NCBI RefSeq assembly: GCF_039908635.1 | Contig: NZ_CP150918.1 | Coordinates: 5,472,001-5,536,000, forward strand | Direction of reading: 5' to 3' | DNA from: Pseudomonas purpurea | GTDB taxonomy: Bacteria; Pseudomonadota; Gammaproteobacteria; Pseudomonadales; Pseudomonadaceae | DNA length: 64,000 bases | Translations under genes and position numbers: made by a program | Notes under the pieces: generated by a model | Databases searched by the model: none | The model's input: only the letters and a program-made list of their open reading frames with translations | Told to the model about the DNA's origin: nothing | Part shown: piece by piece, positions 8,748 through 18,041 of the stretch | Layout of the letters: each line of letters begins with the position of its first letter | Numbering within the stretch: the first letter of the stretch is position 1

Positions 8748-9770
8748 CTACTTCGGCGCAAGCTCTCTCAAGTGGCGTGCTACCGCAATCCAAGCACCGA
8801 TATACCCTAACAGCACCGCGCCTAGCAAGAGTGACAGACCATCGGCAACCGGTACGCCCGCCAAGGCAAAATCACTGCCATACAAACCGGCCAGCCCGAC
8901 CACCGCGTCGTTCAGCCAGTTCAGCCCGAACGCCAATACACCCCACGAAAGAATCCCTGCACCGAAGCCATAAAGCGCGCCCATGTACAGAAAAGGCCTA
9001 CGCACATAGCTGTCCGTGCCGCCGACGAGTTTAATCACTTCTATCTCGGTGCGGCGGTTTTCAATATGAAGACGAATGGTATTGCCTATCACCAAAAGTA
9101 ATGCAGAAACCAGAAGCACGGTCAGACCGAAGACAAACCGCTCGCCCAGCTTGAGGATCGCCGCCAAACGCTCGACCCAGACTAGATCAAGTTGAGCCTG
9201 CTGTACCTTCGGCAACTCGGAAAGTCTTTGTCTTAATGCTTCCAGAGTCGCTTTGTCGACTTCGTTCGGGGTCACCAACACCACGCCCGGCAGCGGATTG
9301 TGCGGCAACTCCTTGAGCGCCTCGCCCAGGCCAGACTGTTGCTGGAACTCTTCCAGCGCCTGTTCGCGACTGATGTACTCGGCATCGCTCACACCCGGCA
9401 ACGCCTTGATCTGATCGCGCAATTGCTCGCCGTCATTGCCGCTGGCGTCAATTTGCAGGTACAGCGAAATCTGCGCCGCGCGCTGCCAGGAACCGCCCAG
9501 GCGTTCGACGTTGTTGAGCAGCAGCGACAACCCCATCGGCAGGCTCAGGGCAACCGCCATCACCAGGCAGGTAAAGAAGCTGCCGATGGGCTGCTTGCCC
9601 AGGCGTCGCAGGCTGTCGACCAGGCTGGCGCGGTGGCTTTCAATCCACGCCCGCAGCAAAGTGCCGAAGTCAGGACCGTCGTCTTCGTCGCGTTTTTTCT
9701 TCGGCGGCTGCGGATCGGAGGCCTTGGGGGCCACGCGTTCGGCCACTTTCGGGCTGCGTGTTGCGCTCAT
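8748..9770 (-). CDS. ftsX: Cell division protein FtsX
   Basis: Membrane subunit of the FtsEX complex, which controls septal peptidoglycan hydrolases and divisome activity. The 340-residue protein has a basic cytoplasmic N-terminus, a first membrane segment near residues 67-88, a periplasmic domain, and three more segments (about 209-230, 258-280 and 305-328), the FtsX topology. Its start overlaps the ftsE stop by 4 bases. The N-terminus is long and charged, as in other pseudomonads. Confidence 0.94.
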   Translation of the reverse strand: MSATRSPKVAERVAPKASDPQPPKKKRDEDDGPDFGTLLRAWIESHRASLVDSLRRLGKQPIGSFFTCLVMAVALSLPMGLSLLLNNVERLGGSWQRAAQISLYLQIDASGNDGEQLRDQIKALPGVSDAEYISREQALEEFQQQSGLGEALKELPHNPLPGVVLVTPNEVDKATLEALRQRLSELPKVQQAQLDLVWVERLAAILKLGERFVFGLTVLLVSALLLVIGNTIRLHIENRRTEIEVIKLVGGTDSYVRRPFLYMGALYGFGAGILSWGVLAFGLNWLNDAVVGLAGLYGSDFALAGVPVADGLSLLLGAVLLGYIGAWIAVARHLRELAPK

Positions 9771-10438
9771 ACCCCAGCCTCCCCGTCGCCGATCAATCGG
9801 CCACGCTGCAAGGTCAGCATGCGGTGGCGCATGCGCGCGATCAACGCCAGGTCGTGACTGGCGATCAATACGCTGGTACCCAGACGGTTGATGTCTTCAA
9901 ACACGCCCATGATTTCCGCCGCCAGGCGCGGGTCGAGGTTACCGGTCGGTTCATCCGCCAGCAGCAAGGCCGGGCGGTGAACGATGGCACGAGCGATACC
10001 GACACGTTGTTGCTGACCAGTGGACAGGTCACCCGGATACAGGTCGGTCTTGTCCGAGAGCGCAACACGCTCCAGCGCCGAATCCACGCGCTTGGCGATT
10101 TCAGCCTTGGACAGGCCAAGGATCTGCAACGGCAAGGCGACGTTGTTGAACACCGTGCGGTCGAACAGCAACTGATGGTTTTGAAACACCACGCCAATCT
10201 GCCGACGCAAGAACGGAATCTGCGCGTTGCTGATGGTGCCCAGGTCCTGTCCGGCCAGCAGCAGCTTGCCGGTGGTCGGGCGTTCCATGGCCAGCAGCAG
10301 GCGCAGCAAGGTACTTTTACCGGCACCGGAATGGCCGGTGACAAACAAGAACTCGCCCCGACGGACTCGAAAGCTCAGCTCATGCAAGCCGACGTGACCG
10401 TTCGGATAGCGTTTACCGACCTGTTCGAAACGAATCAT
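9767..10438 (-). CDS. ftsE: Cell division ATP-binding protein FtsE
   Basis: ABC-type ATPase partner of FtsX. The 223-residue product has Walker A GHSGAGKSTLL near residue 35, the Q-loop VFQNHQLL, signature LSTGQQQRVGIARA, Walker B LLLADEPTGNLD and the switch histidine in ASHD. It overlaps both ftsY and ftsX by 4 bases, so translation of the three is probably coupled. Confidence 0.96.
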   Translation of the reverse strand: MIRFEQVGKRYPNGHVGLHELSFRVRRGEFLFVTGHSGAGKSTLLRLLLAMERPTTGKLLLAGQDLGTISNAQIPFLRRQIGVVFQNHQLLFDRTVFNNVALPLQILGLSKAEIAKRVDSALERVALSDKTDLYPGDLSTGQQQRVGIARAIVHRPALLLADEPTGNLDPRLAAEIMGVFEDINRLGTSVLIASHDLALIARMRHRMLTLQRGRLIGDGEAGV

Positions 10439-12009
10439 GAACGCTCCCGCTCGGCAAACAATGCCTGGACAAAGGGTTCTGCTTCAAAGGTACGCAAGTC
10501 ATCGATGCCTTCACCGACCCCGATGTAGCGGATCGGCAGGCCAAACTGCTTGGCCAGGGCGAAGATAACCCCGCCTTTGGCCGTACCGTCGAGCTTGGTC
10601 AGGGCCAGGCCGGTCAGTTCGACCGTCTGGTTGAATTGCTTGGCCTGGTTGATGGCGTTCTGGCCAGTACCGGCATCGAGCACCAGCAACACTTCGTGAG
10701 GTGCGTCAGCGTCAAGCTTGCCGATCACCCGGCGAACCTTTTTCAGTTCTTCCATCAGGTTGTCTTTGGTGTGCAGGCGCCCTGCGGTGTCGGCGATCAG
10801 CACGTCGATATTGCGCGCCTTGGCGGCCTGCACGGCGTCGAAAATCACCGAGGCCGAGTCGGCCCCGGTGTGCTGGGCGATCACGGCAATATTGTTGCGC
10901 TCGCCCCAGACCTGCAATTGCTCGACTGCCGCTGCACGGAAGGTGTCACCCGCCGCGAGCATGACTTTCTTGCCTTCGAGTTGCAGCTTCTTGGCCAGTT
11001 TGCCAATGGTGGTGGTTTTGCCAGCGCCGTTGACGCCCACCACCAGAATCACGAACGGCTTGTTCTGCGAGGTGATTTTCAGCGGCTGCTCGACGGGTTT
11101 GAGCATGCCTGCCAACTCGGCCTGCAAGGATTTGTACAACGCATCGGCGTCGGCCAATTGCTTGCGCGCAACCTTCTGGGTCAGGTTCTGGATGATCACC
11201 GAAGTGGCTTCAACGCCCACGTCGGCGGTCAGCAAACGGGTTTCAATGTCTTCGAGCAGTTCGTCATCGATCAGCTTTTTGCCCAGGAACAGGCTGGCCA
11301 TGCCTTCGCCAATGCTGGCGCTGGTCTTGGACAGGCCTTGTTTGAGGCGGGCGAAGAAACCGACTTTATTGTCTTCGGTTTGAGCCGGCTCAGCGACGAC
11401 CGCAGCCTCGGCAACCGGAGCAACCGGAGCAACCGGAGCAACCGGAGCAACCGGAACGATTGGCGCAACGGGGGCTGCGACCGCAACCGGTGCGGCTTCA
11501 GGCACACGAACCGGTTCGGGTGCCACGAATGCCGCAATCACCTGCTCTGGCACATCGGGTTCGGCCACAACCGGCTCAACCACTGGATGCGTCTCGACCA
11601 CCAGCAGCTCCACGGCTTGCTGCGTATCGGTCGGCGCCGGGATCGGCGGGACAATATGCGGGGTCAACTCGTCTGCAACCAGCGCCACCGGTTCTTCCGC
11701 CACGGGCAATGTCAGCCACAGCTTGTGCTCGGCGTGCGGCGCCACTGGCACAACTTCTGGCTCTGGCTCTGGTTCAACAACGGGTTGCACTACCGGCTCG
11801 GCAATCGGCAGCACAATCGGTGTCGGTACTGGGGCTGCGGGCGCAGCGTCGATGGCCGCCGCTTCGACGATCGGCTCCGGAGCTGGCTCGGGCATCGGCT
11901 GTGGCTGTTCAACGACGGGTTCCTGCGGTTTTTTGCGCAGCCATCCGAACAGGCTTTTTTTCTCGCCAGCCGCAGCTGGGGTCTTCTTGTCGTCGTTGGA
12001 ACCAAACAT
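10435..12009 (-). CDS. ftsY: Signal recognition particle receptor FtsY
   Basis: SRP receptor GTPase targeting ribosomes making membrane proteins. The 524-residue protein has a long acidic, proline- and valine-rich N-terminal A domain (about residues 1-215) and a C-terminal NG domain with GVNGAGKTTTIGKLA (G1), DTFRAAA, DTAGRLH and TKLDGTAKGG. The A domain contains a slippage-prone run of PVA triplets (bases 11411-11455). First gene of the ftsY-ftsE-ftsX unit. Confidence 0.95.
   Translation of the reverse strand: MFGSNDDKKTPAAAGEKKSLFGWLRKKPQEPVVEQPQPMPEPAPEPIVEAAAIDAAPAAPVPTPIVLPIAEPVVQPVVEPEPEPEVVPVAPHAEHKLWLTLPVAEEPVALVADELTPHIVPPIPAPTDTQQAVELLVVETHPVVEPVVAEPDVPEQVIAAFVAPEPVRVPEAAPVAVAAPVAPIVPVAPVAPVAPVAPVAEAAVVAEPAQTEDNKVGFFARLKQGLSKTSASIGEGMASLFLGKKLIDDELLEDIETRLLTADVGVEATSVIIQNLTQKVARKQLADADALYKSLQAELAGMLKPVEQPLKITSQNKPFVILVVGVNGAGKTTTIGKLAKKLQLEGKKVMLAAGDTFRAAAVEQLQVWGERNNIAVIAQHTGADSASVIFDAVQAAKARNIDVLIADTAGRLHTKDNLMEELKKVRRVIGKLDADAPHEVLLVLDAGTGQNAINQAKQFNQTVELTGLALTKLDGTAKGGVIFALAKQFGLPIRYIGVGEGIDDLRTFEAEPFVQALFAERERS
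11411..11455. repeat. 9-bp tandem repeat inside ftsY
   Basis: Five exact copies of gcaaccgga in a row, encoding (on the minus strand) repeated Val-Ala-Pro in the A domain. The unit is a multiple of three, so copy-number change alters length without frameshift. Confidence 0.9.
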
Positions 12010-12353
12010 GGAGGACGGCTATCTCACGGTAGCGACGCGCCAATCCGGCGCCTCGGCAGATAAGTATTCGATGCAGAACAGACTGCGATTAACCCAGCTT
12101 GTTCACGCGCAATATTTTGTCGAAGCGCTCAGCGGCACCTCAAAGATCGATTTCACGAAGGACTGGACTGGCAAAATCGGCGAAAAAGCGGAGTTTAGCT
12201 GATAAACCGAGGCTTTCCGCCGGGAACCCATACAACCTGATCAGGCATAAAAGCCGGATAGGCGTGGCCGCCAGTAAAACGGATCGTTATCCTAGCACCT
12301 CCTCACCCGTACAGGCTAAGACCAAGCGGGTAGCCCAACAGGTTAAAACACGA
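12010..12353. other. Intergenic region between ftsY and the M16 protease gene
   Basis: 344 bases separating divergent genes. It must hold the promoters of the leftward ftsYEX and the rightward protease genes. An open frame runs through it in the protease frame but looks non-coding: it lacks conserved features and precedes a clear signal peptide. No RNA gene or strong palindrome was recognised. Confidence 0.6.
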
Positions 12354-13709
12354 ATGAATGCTCTAGCCCGCCGCGCCGCAGGCCTGCTGCTCAGCACAGT
12401 TTGTCTGCCCCTTTCAGCTTTGGCTGCCGACCCACAACCGACCCACGAATTCACCCTCGACAACGGCCTCAAAGTCGTCGTGCGCGAAGACCATCGCGCG
12501 CCGGTGGTGGTTTCCCAGGTCTGGTACAAAGTGGGTTCGAGCTACGAAACACCGGGCCAGACCGGTTTGTCCCACGCCCTGGAACACATGATGTTCAAGG
12601 GCAGCGAGAAGGTTGGCCCCGGTGAAGCGTCGCTGATCCTGCGCGACCTGGGCGCCGAAGAAAACGCCTTCACCAGCGACGACTTCACCGCGTACTACCA
12701 GGTGCTGGCCCGCGACCGCCTGGGCGTGGCCTTTGAGCTGGAAGCCGACCGCATGGCCAGCCTGCGCCTGCCGGCCGACGAGTTCAGCCGCGAGATCGAA
12801 GTGATCAAGGAAGAACGCCGCCTGCGCACCGACGACAAACCCATGTCCAAGGCCTACGAGCGCTTCAAGGCCATGGCCTACCCGGCCAGCGGTTACCACA
12901 CGCCGACCATCGGCTGGATGGCGGACCTGGACCGCATGAAAGTTGAAGAGCTGCGCCACTGGTATCAGTCCTGGTATGTGCCGAACAACGCCACGCTCGT
13001 GGTGGTCGGCGACGTGACCCCGGATGAAGTCAAAGCCCTGGCCCAACGCTACTTCGGGCCGATCCCGAAACGCGACGTGCCACCGGCCAAGATCCCGCTG
13101 GAACTGGCCGAACCCGGCGAACGGCAGATCACCCTGCACGTGAAAACCCAACTGCCAAGCCTGATGCTGGCCTTCAACGTGCCGAGCATCGCGACCGCCA
13201 CCGACAAACGCTCGGTCAACGCTTTGCGCCTGATCGCGGCACTGCTCGACGGCGGTTACAGCGCACGCATCCCGACCCAACTGGAGCGAGGTCAGGAACT
13301 GGTGTCCGGCGGTTCGTCGAACTACGACGCCTACACCCGTGGCGACAGCCTGTTCACCCTGTCGGCAACGCCAAACACCCAGAAACACAAAACCATCGCC
13401 CAGGCCGAAGCCGGCTTGTGGAAATTGCTCGAACAACTGAAAACCACCGCGCCGTCGGCCGAAGAGCTGGAGCGCGTGCGTGCCCAAGTGATCGCCGGCC
13501 TGGTGTACGAGCGTGACTCGATTACCAGCCAGGCCACCTCCATCGCTCAGTTGGAAACCGTCGGGCTGTCCTGGAAGCTGATGGACACCGAACTTGCCGA
13601 GCTGCAAAGCGTGACCCCGGAAGATATCCAGAAGGCCGCCACCCTCTATTTCACTCGCGAACGTCTCAGCGTTGCGCATGTACTGCCCGAGGAGACAGCT
13701 CATGAGTGA
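12354..13709 (+). CDS. M16 family zinc metallopeptidase (active subunit type)
   Basis: Pitrilysin/processing-peptidase family protein of 451 residues. It has a Sec signal peptide (to about Ala25) and the inverted zinc motif HALEH at residues 74-78 with a downstream Glu in EVIKEERR as third ligand, so it should be catalytically active in the periplasm. Start at MNALARRAAG, where the signal peptide begins. Its last bases overlap the next gene by 8, which encodes a second M16 protein without the zinc motif; the two likely form a heteromer. Confidence 0.92.
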   Translation: MNALARRAAGLLLSTVCLPLSALAADPQPTHEFTLDNGLKVVVREDHRAPVVVSQVWYKVGSSYETPGQTGLSHALEHMMFKGSEKVGPGEASLILRDLGAEENAFTSDDFTAYYQVLARDRLGVAFELEADRMASLRLPADEFSREIEVIKEERRLRTDDKPMSKAYERFKAMAYPASGYHTPTIGWMADLDRMKVEELRHWYQSWYVPNNATLVVVGDVTPDEVKALAQRYFGPIPKRDVPPAKIPLELAEPGERQITLHVKTQLPSLMLAFNVPSIATATDKRSVNALRLIAALLDGGYSARIPTQLERGQELVSGGSSNYDAYTRGDSLFTLSATPNTQKHKTIAQAEAGLWKLLEQLKTTAPSAEELERVRAQVIAGLVYERDSITSQATSIAQLETVGLSWKLMDTELAELQSVTPEDIQKAATLYFTRERLSVAHVLPEETAHE

Positions 13710-15192
13710 GCGCAAACAATCACGCCTGGCCCTGATCGGGCTGGTGGTCGTCTCGCTGCTCGGCTCGGCGGGTTTCTACCTCAGCCGTTCGGACACCTCC
13801 AACGCCAGCGAAGCCCTCGACAAGGCCAAGGCCAGCAAACAGCTGCAATCGCTGGCCGAACTTGACGGCAAGGCGCCAAGCCACCGCGCGCTGGACGTGC
13901 AGACCTGGACCACGACCGAAGGCGCCAAAGTGCTGTTCGTCGCCGCCCCCGAGCTACCGATGTTCGACCTGCGCCTGATCTTCGCCGCGGGCAGCAGCCA
14001 GGACGGCGCATCGCCAGGCCTGGCCGTGCTGACCAACGCCATGCTCAACGAAGGCGTGGCGGGCAAGGATGTCAGCGCCATCGCTCAAGGCTTCGAAGGC
14101 CTGGGCGCGGATTTTGGCAACGGCGCCTACAAAGACATGGCCGTCGCGTCGCTGCGCAGCCTGAGTGCTGTGGATAAACGCGAACCGGCGCTCAAGCTGT
14201 TCGCCGAAGTCGTCGGCAAGCCGACCTTGCCTGCCGATTCGCTGGCGCGGATCAAAAACCAGATACTGGCCGGCCTCGAGTACCAGAAGCAGAACCCCGG
14301 CAAACTGGCGAGCATCGAACTGATGAAACGCCTGTATGGCGATCACCCGTACGCGAACGCCAGCGATGGCACCGCCAAAAGCATCCCGTCGATCACCCAG
14401 GCGCAAGTGCGGGCGTTCCATGAGAAAGCCTACGCCGCCGGCAACGTCGTGATCGCGCTGGTCGGCGACTTGTCGCGCAGCGAAGCCGAAGCGATTGCCG
14501 CACAGGTTTCCAGCACCCTGCCCCACGGCCCGGCGCTGGCGAAAATCCCGGCAGCCGTTGAACCCAAGGCTGGTATTACGCATATCGAGTTCCCGTCCAA
14601 GCAGACCAACCTGATGCTCGCGCAACTGGGTATTGATCGCGATGATCCGGACTACGCCGCCGTTTCGCTGGGCAACCAGATCCTCGGTGGCGGTGGCTTC
14701 GGCACCCGACTGATGAGCGAAGTGCGTGAGAAGCGCGGCCTGACCTACGGCGTGTACTCCGGCTTCTCGCCGATGCAGGCCCGTGGTCCGTTCATGATCA
14801 ACCTGCAAACCCGCGCCGAGATGAGCGAAGGCACCCTCAAACTGGTGCAGGATGTACTCGCTGACTACCTTGAAAAAGGCCCGACCCAAAAAGAACTCGA
14901 CGATGCCAAGCGTGAACTGGCCGGCAGCTTCCCGCTGTCCACCGCCAGCAACGCCGATATCGTCGGCCAATTGGGCGCCATGGGTTTCTACAACTTGCCG
15001 CTGAGCTACCTCGAAGACTTCATGCGTCAGTCCCAGAGCCTGACCGTCGAGCAGGTCAAGGCGGCCATGAACAAACACCTGAGCACGGACAAAATGGTCA
15101 TCGTCACCGCTGGCCCGACCGTGCCACAACAGCCGTTACCGGCCCCTACTGACAAACCTTCCGAGCAGCCGCTCGGGGTTCCGGAGCATTAA
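13702..15192 (+). CDS. M16 family peptidase-like protein (inactive subunit type)
   Basis: 496-residue M16 protein with an N-terminal membrane or signal segment (about residues 7-26). At the position of the zinc motif it reads VLTNAMLNEG, so HxxEH is absent, while the C-terminal half keeps GGGGFGTRLMSEVREKRGLTYG, the Arg-Tyr substrate-binding block. This mirrors alpha/beta processing peptidases, where one subunit is catalytic and the other supports binding. Start ATG 13702 overlaps the preceding stop by 8 bases. Confidence 0.9.
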   Translation: MSERKQSRLALIGLVVVSLLGSAGFYLSRSDTSNASEALDKAKASKQLQSLAELDGKAPSHRALDVQTWTTTEGAKVLFVAAPELPMFDLRLIFAAGSSQDGASPGLAVLTNAMLNEGVAGKDVSAIAQGFEGLGADFGNGAYKDMAVASLRSLSAVDKREPALKLFAEVVGKPTLPADSLARIKNQILAGLEYQKQNPGKLASIELMKRLYGDHPYANASDGTAKSIPSITQAQVRAFHEKAYAAGNVVIALVGDLSRSEAEAIAAQVSSTLPHGPALAKIPAAVEPKAGITHIEFPSKQTNLMLAQLGIDRDDPDYAAVSLGNQILGGGGFGTRLMSEVREKRGLTYGVYSGFSPMQARGPFMINLQTRAEMSEGTLKLVQDVLADYLEKGPTQKELDDAKRELAGSFPLSTASNADIVGQLGAMGFYNLPLSYLEDFMRQSQSLTVEQVKAAMNKHLSTDKMVIVTAGPTVPQQPLPAPTDKPSEQPLGVPEH

Positions 15193-15800
15193 TGGCCCAT
15201 CCTAAAAAACCTGTTCACAACGTGCATAACGGCGTGAACCAATTGCGCATCATCGGCGGCGAATGGCGCAGCCGAAAGCTGAGCTTCCCCGACGCCCCGG
15301 GCCTGCGCCCGACGCCGGACCGGGTGCGCGAAACCCTGTTCAACTGGCTGGCGCCTTATGTCGCCGGGGCCAAAGTGCTCGACCCGTTTACCGGCAGCGG
15401 CGCGCTGTTCCTCGAAGCCCTGTCCCGTGGCGCCGCCATGGGCCAGGCGCTCGACGCCAGCAGCCTGGCGGTTTCGAGCCTGAAAGAACATTTGGGAACG
15501 CTGCGCTGCACCGTTGGCCAGGTCCAGACCGCCGACGCCTTGCGTTATCTGGAAACCCAGACCGCCACGCCGTACGACCTGGTGTTCCTCGACCCGCCGT
15601 TCAACCAGAACCTGCTGCCCACGGTCTGTGCGCTGCTTGAAGAACGCCAATGGCTGGCCGATGACGCCTGGGTGTACACCGAAAGCGAAAACGCCCCGTC
15701 GACCCTCGGCCTGCCGGGCAGCTGGCGCCTGCACCGCGAACAAAAATCCGGGCGCGTCTATTACGCGTTGTGGCACCGTGTGGCAGAGATCGCCGGTTAA
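15192..15800 (+). CDS. rsmD: 16S rRNA (guanine966-N2)-methyltransferase RsmD
   Basis: Makes m2G966 in 16S rRNA. The 202-residue product shows RIIGGEWRSRKL at the N-terminus, the RPTPDRVRETLFNWL motif typical of RsmD, SAM motif VLDPFTGSGALFLEAL, and the catalytic DPPF tetrad (FLDPPFNQ). Its ATG shares a base with the stop of the preceding M16 gene, so it belongs to that operon. Confidence 0.95.
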   Translation: MAHPKKPVHNVHNGVNQLRIIGGEWRSRKLSFPDAPGLRPTPDRVRETLFNWLAPYVAGAKVLDPFTGSGALFLEALSRGAAMGQALDASSLAVSSLKEHLGTLRCTVGQVQTADALRYLETQTATPYDLVFLDPPFNQNLLPTVCALLEERQWLADDAWVYTESENAPSTLGLPGSWRLHREQKSGRVYYALWHRVAEIAG

Positions 15801-15872
15801 CCGACCGGCCTGAACAAGGTGCGTACCGGGGGTCTACAGTCCAAGGTACGTACCGCTGCATTGAGAACAACC

Positions 15873-16871
15873 GTGCCCACACCGCCTGACCGCTTCATCC
15901 CCGCCCTTGGCCTGGGCAATCCGCACCTGCAAACCTTGTGGGGCCCGCTGTGGCGCAAAACCACTCACCTTGAACGCCCGCGCGAACGCCTGTGGCTGGC
16001 GGACGGTGATTTTCTCGATCTCGACTGGCACGGCCCGCACAGCGCCGAAGCCCCGCTGGTGCTGGTGCTTCACGGGTTGACCGGTTCCTCCAATTCACCC
16101 TACGTCGCCGGCCTGCAAAAAGCCCTGGCCGACCACGGCTGGGCGAGCGTCGCACTGAACTGGCGCGGCTGTTCCGGCGAGCCGAATCTGTTGCCACGCA
16201 GCTACCACTCCGGCGCCAGCGAAGACCTTGCCGAAGCCATCAGGCACCTTCGTGCCTCGCGGCCATTGGCGCCGTTGTATGCCGTCGGCTACTCGCTGGG
16301 CGGCAATGTGCTGCTCAAGCACCTGGGCGAAACCGGCAGCAGCAGCGGCTTGCAGGGCGCCGTGGCGGTGTCGGTGCCGTTTCGCCTCGACCAGTGCGCC
16401 GACCGTATCGACCAGGGGTTTTCCAAGGTGTATCAGGCGCATTTCATGCGTGAGATGCTCGCCTACATCAAAACCAAACAACGCCAGTTTCAACATGACG
16501 GCCGCCACGATGGCCTGGCGACACTCGCCGGGCTGGGCTCGCTGGAGAACATGCGCACGTTCTGGGATTTCGATGGCCGGGTGACCGCGCCACTGAACGG
16601 TTTCCAGGACGCCGAGGACTACTACCGACGCGCATCCAGTCGCTACTTCCTGGGAGAAATCCGCACCCAAACCCTGATTATCCAGGCCTCGGACGACCCG
16701 TTCGTCTTCCCCCACAGCCTGCCCGAGCCTGGCGAGTTGTCAGCCAGCACCCGATTCGAGTTGCAGCCCAAGGGCGGGCACGTCGGCTTCGTCGACGGTT
16801 CCGTGAACAATCCGGGGTATTACCTGGAACGGCGAATCCCGCAATGGTTGACTGATCTGGAGCGTGGTTGA
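15873..16871 (+). CDS. YheT-type alpha/beta hydrolase
   Basis: 332-residue serine hydrolase of the YheT/ABHD1-3 family. Visible: LGNPHLQTLWGPL at the N-terminus (family hallmark), LHGLTGSSNSPY oxyanion region, nucleophile elbow GYSLGGN, acid in ASDDPF and the catalytic His in GGHVGF. GTG 15873 (VPTPPDRF) gives normal length; an alternative GTG at 15819 adds 18 unconserved residues. Substrate is unknown; lipid or short ester is likely from the family. Confidence 0.85.
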   Translation: MPTPPDRFIPALGLGNPHLQTLWGPLWRKTTHLERPRERLWLADGDFLDLDWHGPHSAEAPLVLVLHGLTGSSNSPYVAGLQKALADHGWASVALNWRGCSGEPNLLPRSYHSGASEDLAEAIRHLRASRPLAPLYAVGYSLGGNVLLKHLGETGSSSGLQGAVAVSVPFRLDQCADRIDQGFSKVYQAHFMREMLAYIKTKQRQFQHDGRHDGLATLAGLGSLENMRTFWDFDGRVTAPLNGFQDAEDYYRRASSRYFLGEIRTQTLIIQASDDPFVFPHSLPEPGELSASTRFELQPKGGHVGFVDGSVNNPGYYLERRIPQWLTDLERG

Positions 16872-16980
16872 GCGATATCGGGCGAGTCGGCAGAACCTCG
16901 TAGGCTCCGGGTCATCTGCAAGATCGTTCAAGACAGGCTTTTTGCGTGTGGTTCAGGATGCCGACACAAGGAGAGTCTCC

Positions 16981-17700
16981 ATGACCCGAAAACACCTCTA
17001 CACCCTCGGCATCCGCGACAGTTTCGCCATGGCGGTCGGCATCCTGCCCTTCGGCCTGATCTTCGGCACTCTGGCCGGGGCCGCAGGCCTGACACTCTGG
17101 CAAGCGGTCGGCATGTCAGTGTTCGTTTACGCAGGCTCCGCGCAACTGATTGTCCTGAGCCTGCTCGGGACCGCTGCCAGTGTGTGGGTGATTCTGTTGA
17201 CGACCTTCATCGTCAACCTGCGGCACGTGCTGTACAGCGCCACCCTGCAACCTCACACCAGCCAATTGCCGCAACGCTGGCGGATGCTGCTGGCGTTCTG
17301 GCTGACCGATGAAACCTTCGCCGTGGTCCAGCGTTTTTACCTGCTGCACGGCGACCGGCCACTGGCCCACTGGTACTGGCTTGGCGTCGCCAGTTCGCTC
17401 TACGCCTGCTGGGTGGTCAGTTCACTGGCGGGGGTGTTGTTCGGTCAGGCCGTGCCGGACCTGGCGAGCTGGGGGTTGGAGTTCGCCATGCTGGCCACCT
17501 TCATCGGCATTGTCGTGCCGCTGCTGCGCAATCAGCCGCAAATCGCCGCCGCGCTGGCGGCCGGTGCCGTGGCGCTGATGACGTTCAATTGGCCCTACAA
17601 ACTCGGGTTGATGGCCGCCGCCTTCAGCGGGATAGCCATCGGCGTCGTGCTGGAGCGCCGACAACTGGCCAGCCCTTCAGGCGCGCAGGTTCACTCATGA
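16981..17700 (+). CDS. AzlC family branched-chain amino acid exporter subunit
   Basis: 239-residue integral membrane protein with the AzlC signature near the N-terminus (SFAMAVGILPFGLIFGTLAG; FVYAGSAQ) and about seven hydrophobic segments. With AzlD it exports branched-chain amino acids or analogues. AAGGAGA sits 7 bases before ATG 16981; the longer frame is rejected. The azlD ATG overlaps its stop (ATGA). Confidence 0.9.
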   Translation: MTRKHLYTLGIRDSFAMAVGILPFGLIFGTLAGAAGLTLWQAVGMSVFVYAGSAQLIVLSLLGTAASVWVILLTTFIVNLRHVLYSATLQPHTSQLPQRWRMLLAFWLTDETFAVVQRFYLLHGDRPLAHWYWLGVASSLYACWVVSSLAGVLFGQAVPDLASWGLEFAMLATFIGIVVPLLRNQPQIAAALAAGAVALMTFNWPYKLGLMAAAFSGIAIGVVLERRQLASPSGAQVHS

Positions 17701-18026
17701 GTTACGGATGGATGATTGTCGGGATGACTGCGATCACGTTTGCGCTGCGTTACAGCCTGTTCGCCTGGCCCAACCTGAGCTTTGCGCCGCTGGTGCGCCA
17801 AGGGCTGCACTACGTGCCCACGGCGGTGCTCACCGCCATCGTCGTACCCGGCATGTTGCTGCCGGACGGTCAGCAGTGGGCCGTGAACCTGAATAACGCG
17901 TACTTGCTGGCAGGGTTGGTGGCGATCGCCATTGCCGCGCTGAGTCGCCATTTGCTGGCGACCATCGGCGGCGGGATGCTGGTGTTCTTTTTACTGCGCT
18001 GGATGCTGGGCCAGTTACCGGTCTGA
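17697..18026 (+). CDS. AzlD family exporter subunit
   Basis: Small 109-residue membrane protein with four hydrophobic helices, the AzlD partner of the upstream AzlC. It begins MSYGWMIVGMTAITFALRY, as family members do, at an ATG overlapping the azlC stop. It converges on the rhodanese gene 15 bases further on. Confidence 0.88.
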   Translation: MSYGWMIVGMTAITFALRYSLFAWPNLSFAPLVRQGLHYVPTAVLTAIVVPGMLLPDGQQWAVNLNNAYLLAGLVAIAIAALSRHLLATIGGGMLVFFLLRWMLGQLPV

Positions 18027-18041
18027 ACTGGCCCGTACGGC

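Noticed and set aside
12099..12353. N-terminal extension of the M16 protease from base 12099
   Set aside because: The extension is unconserved in character and would bury the signal peptide; ATG 12354 is favoured.
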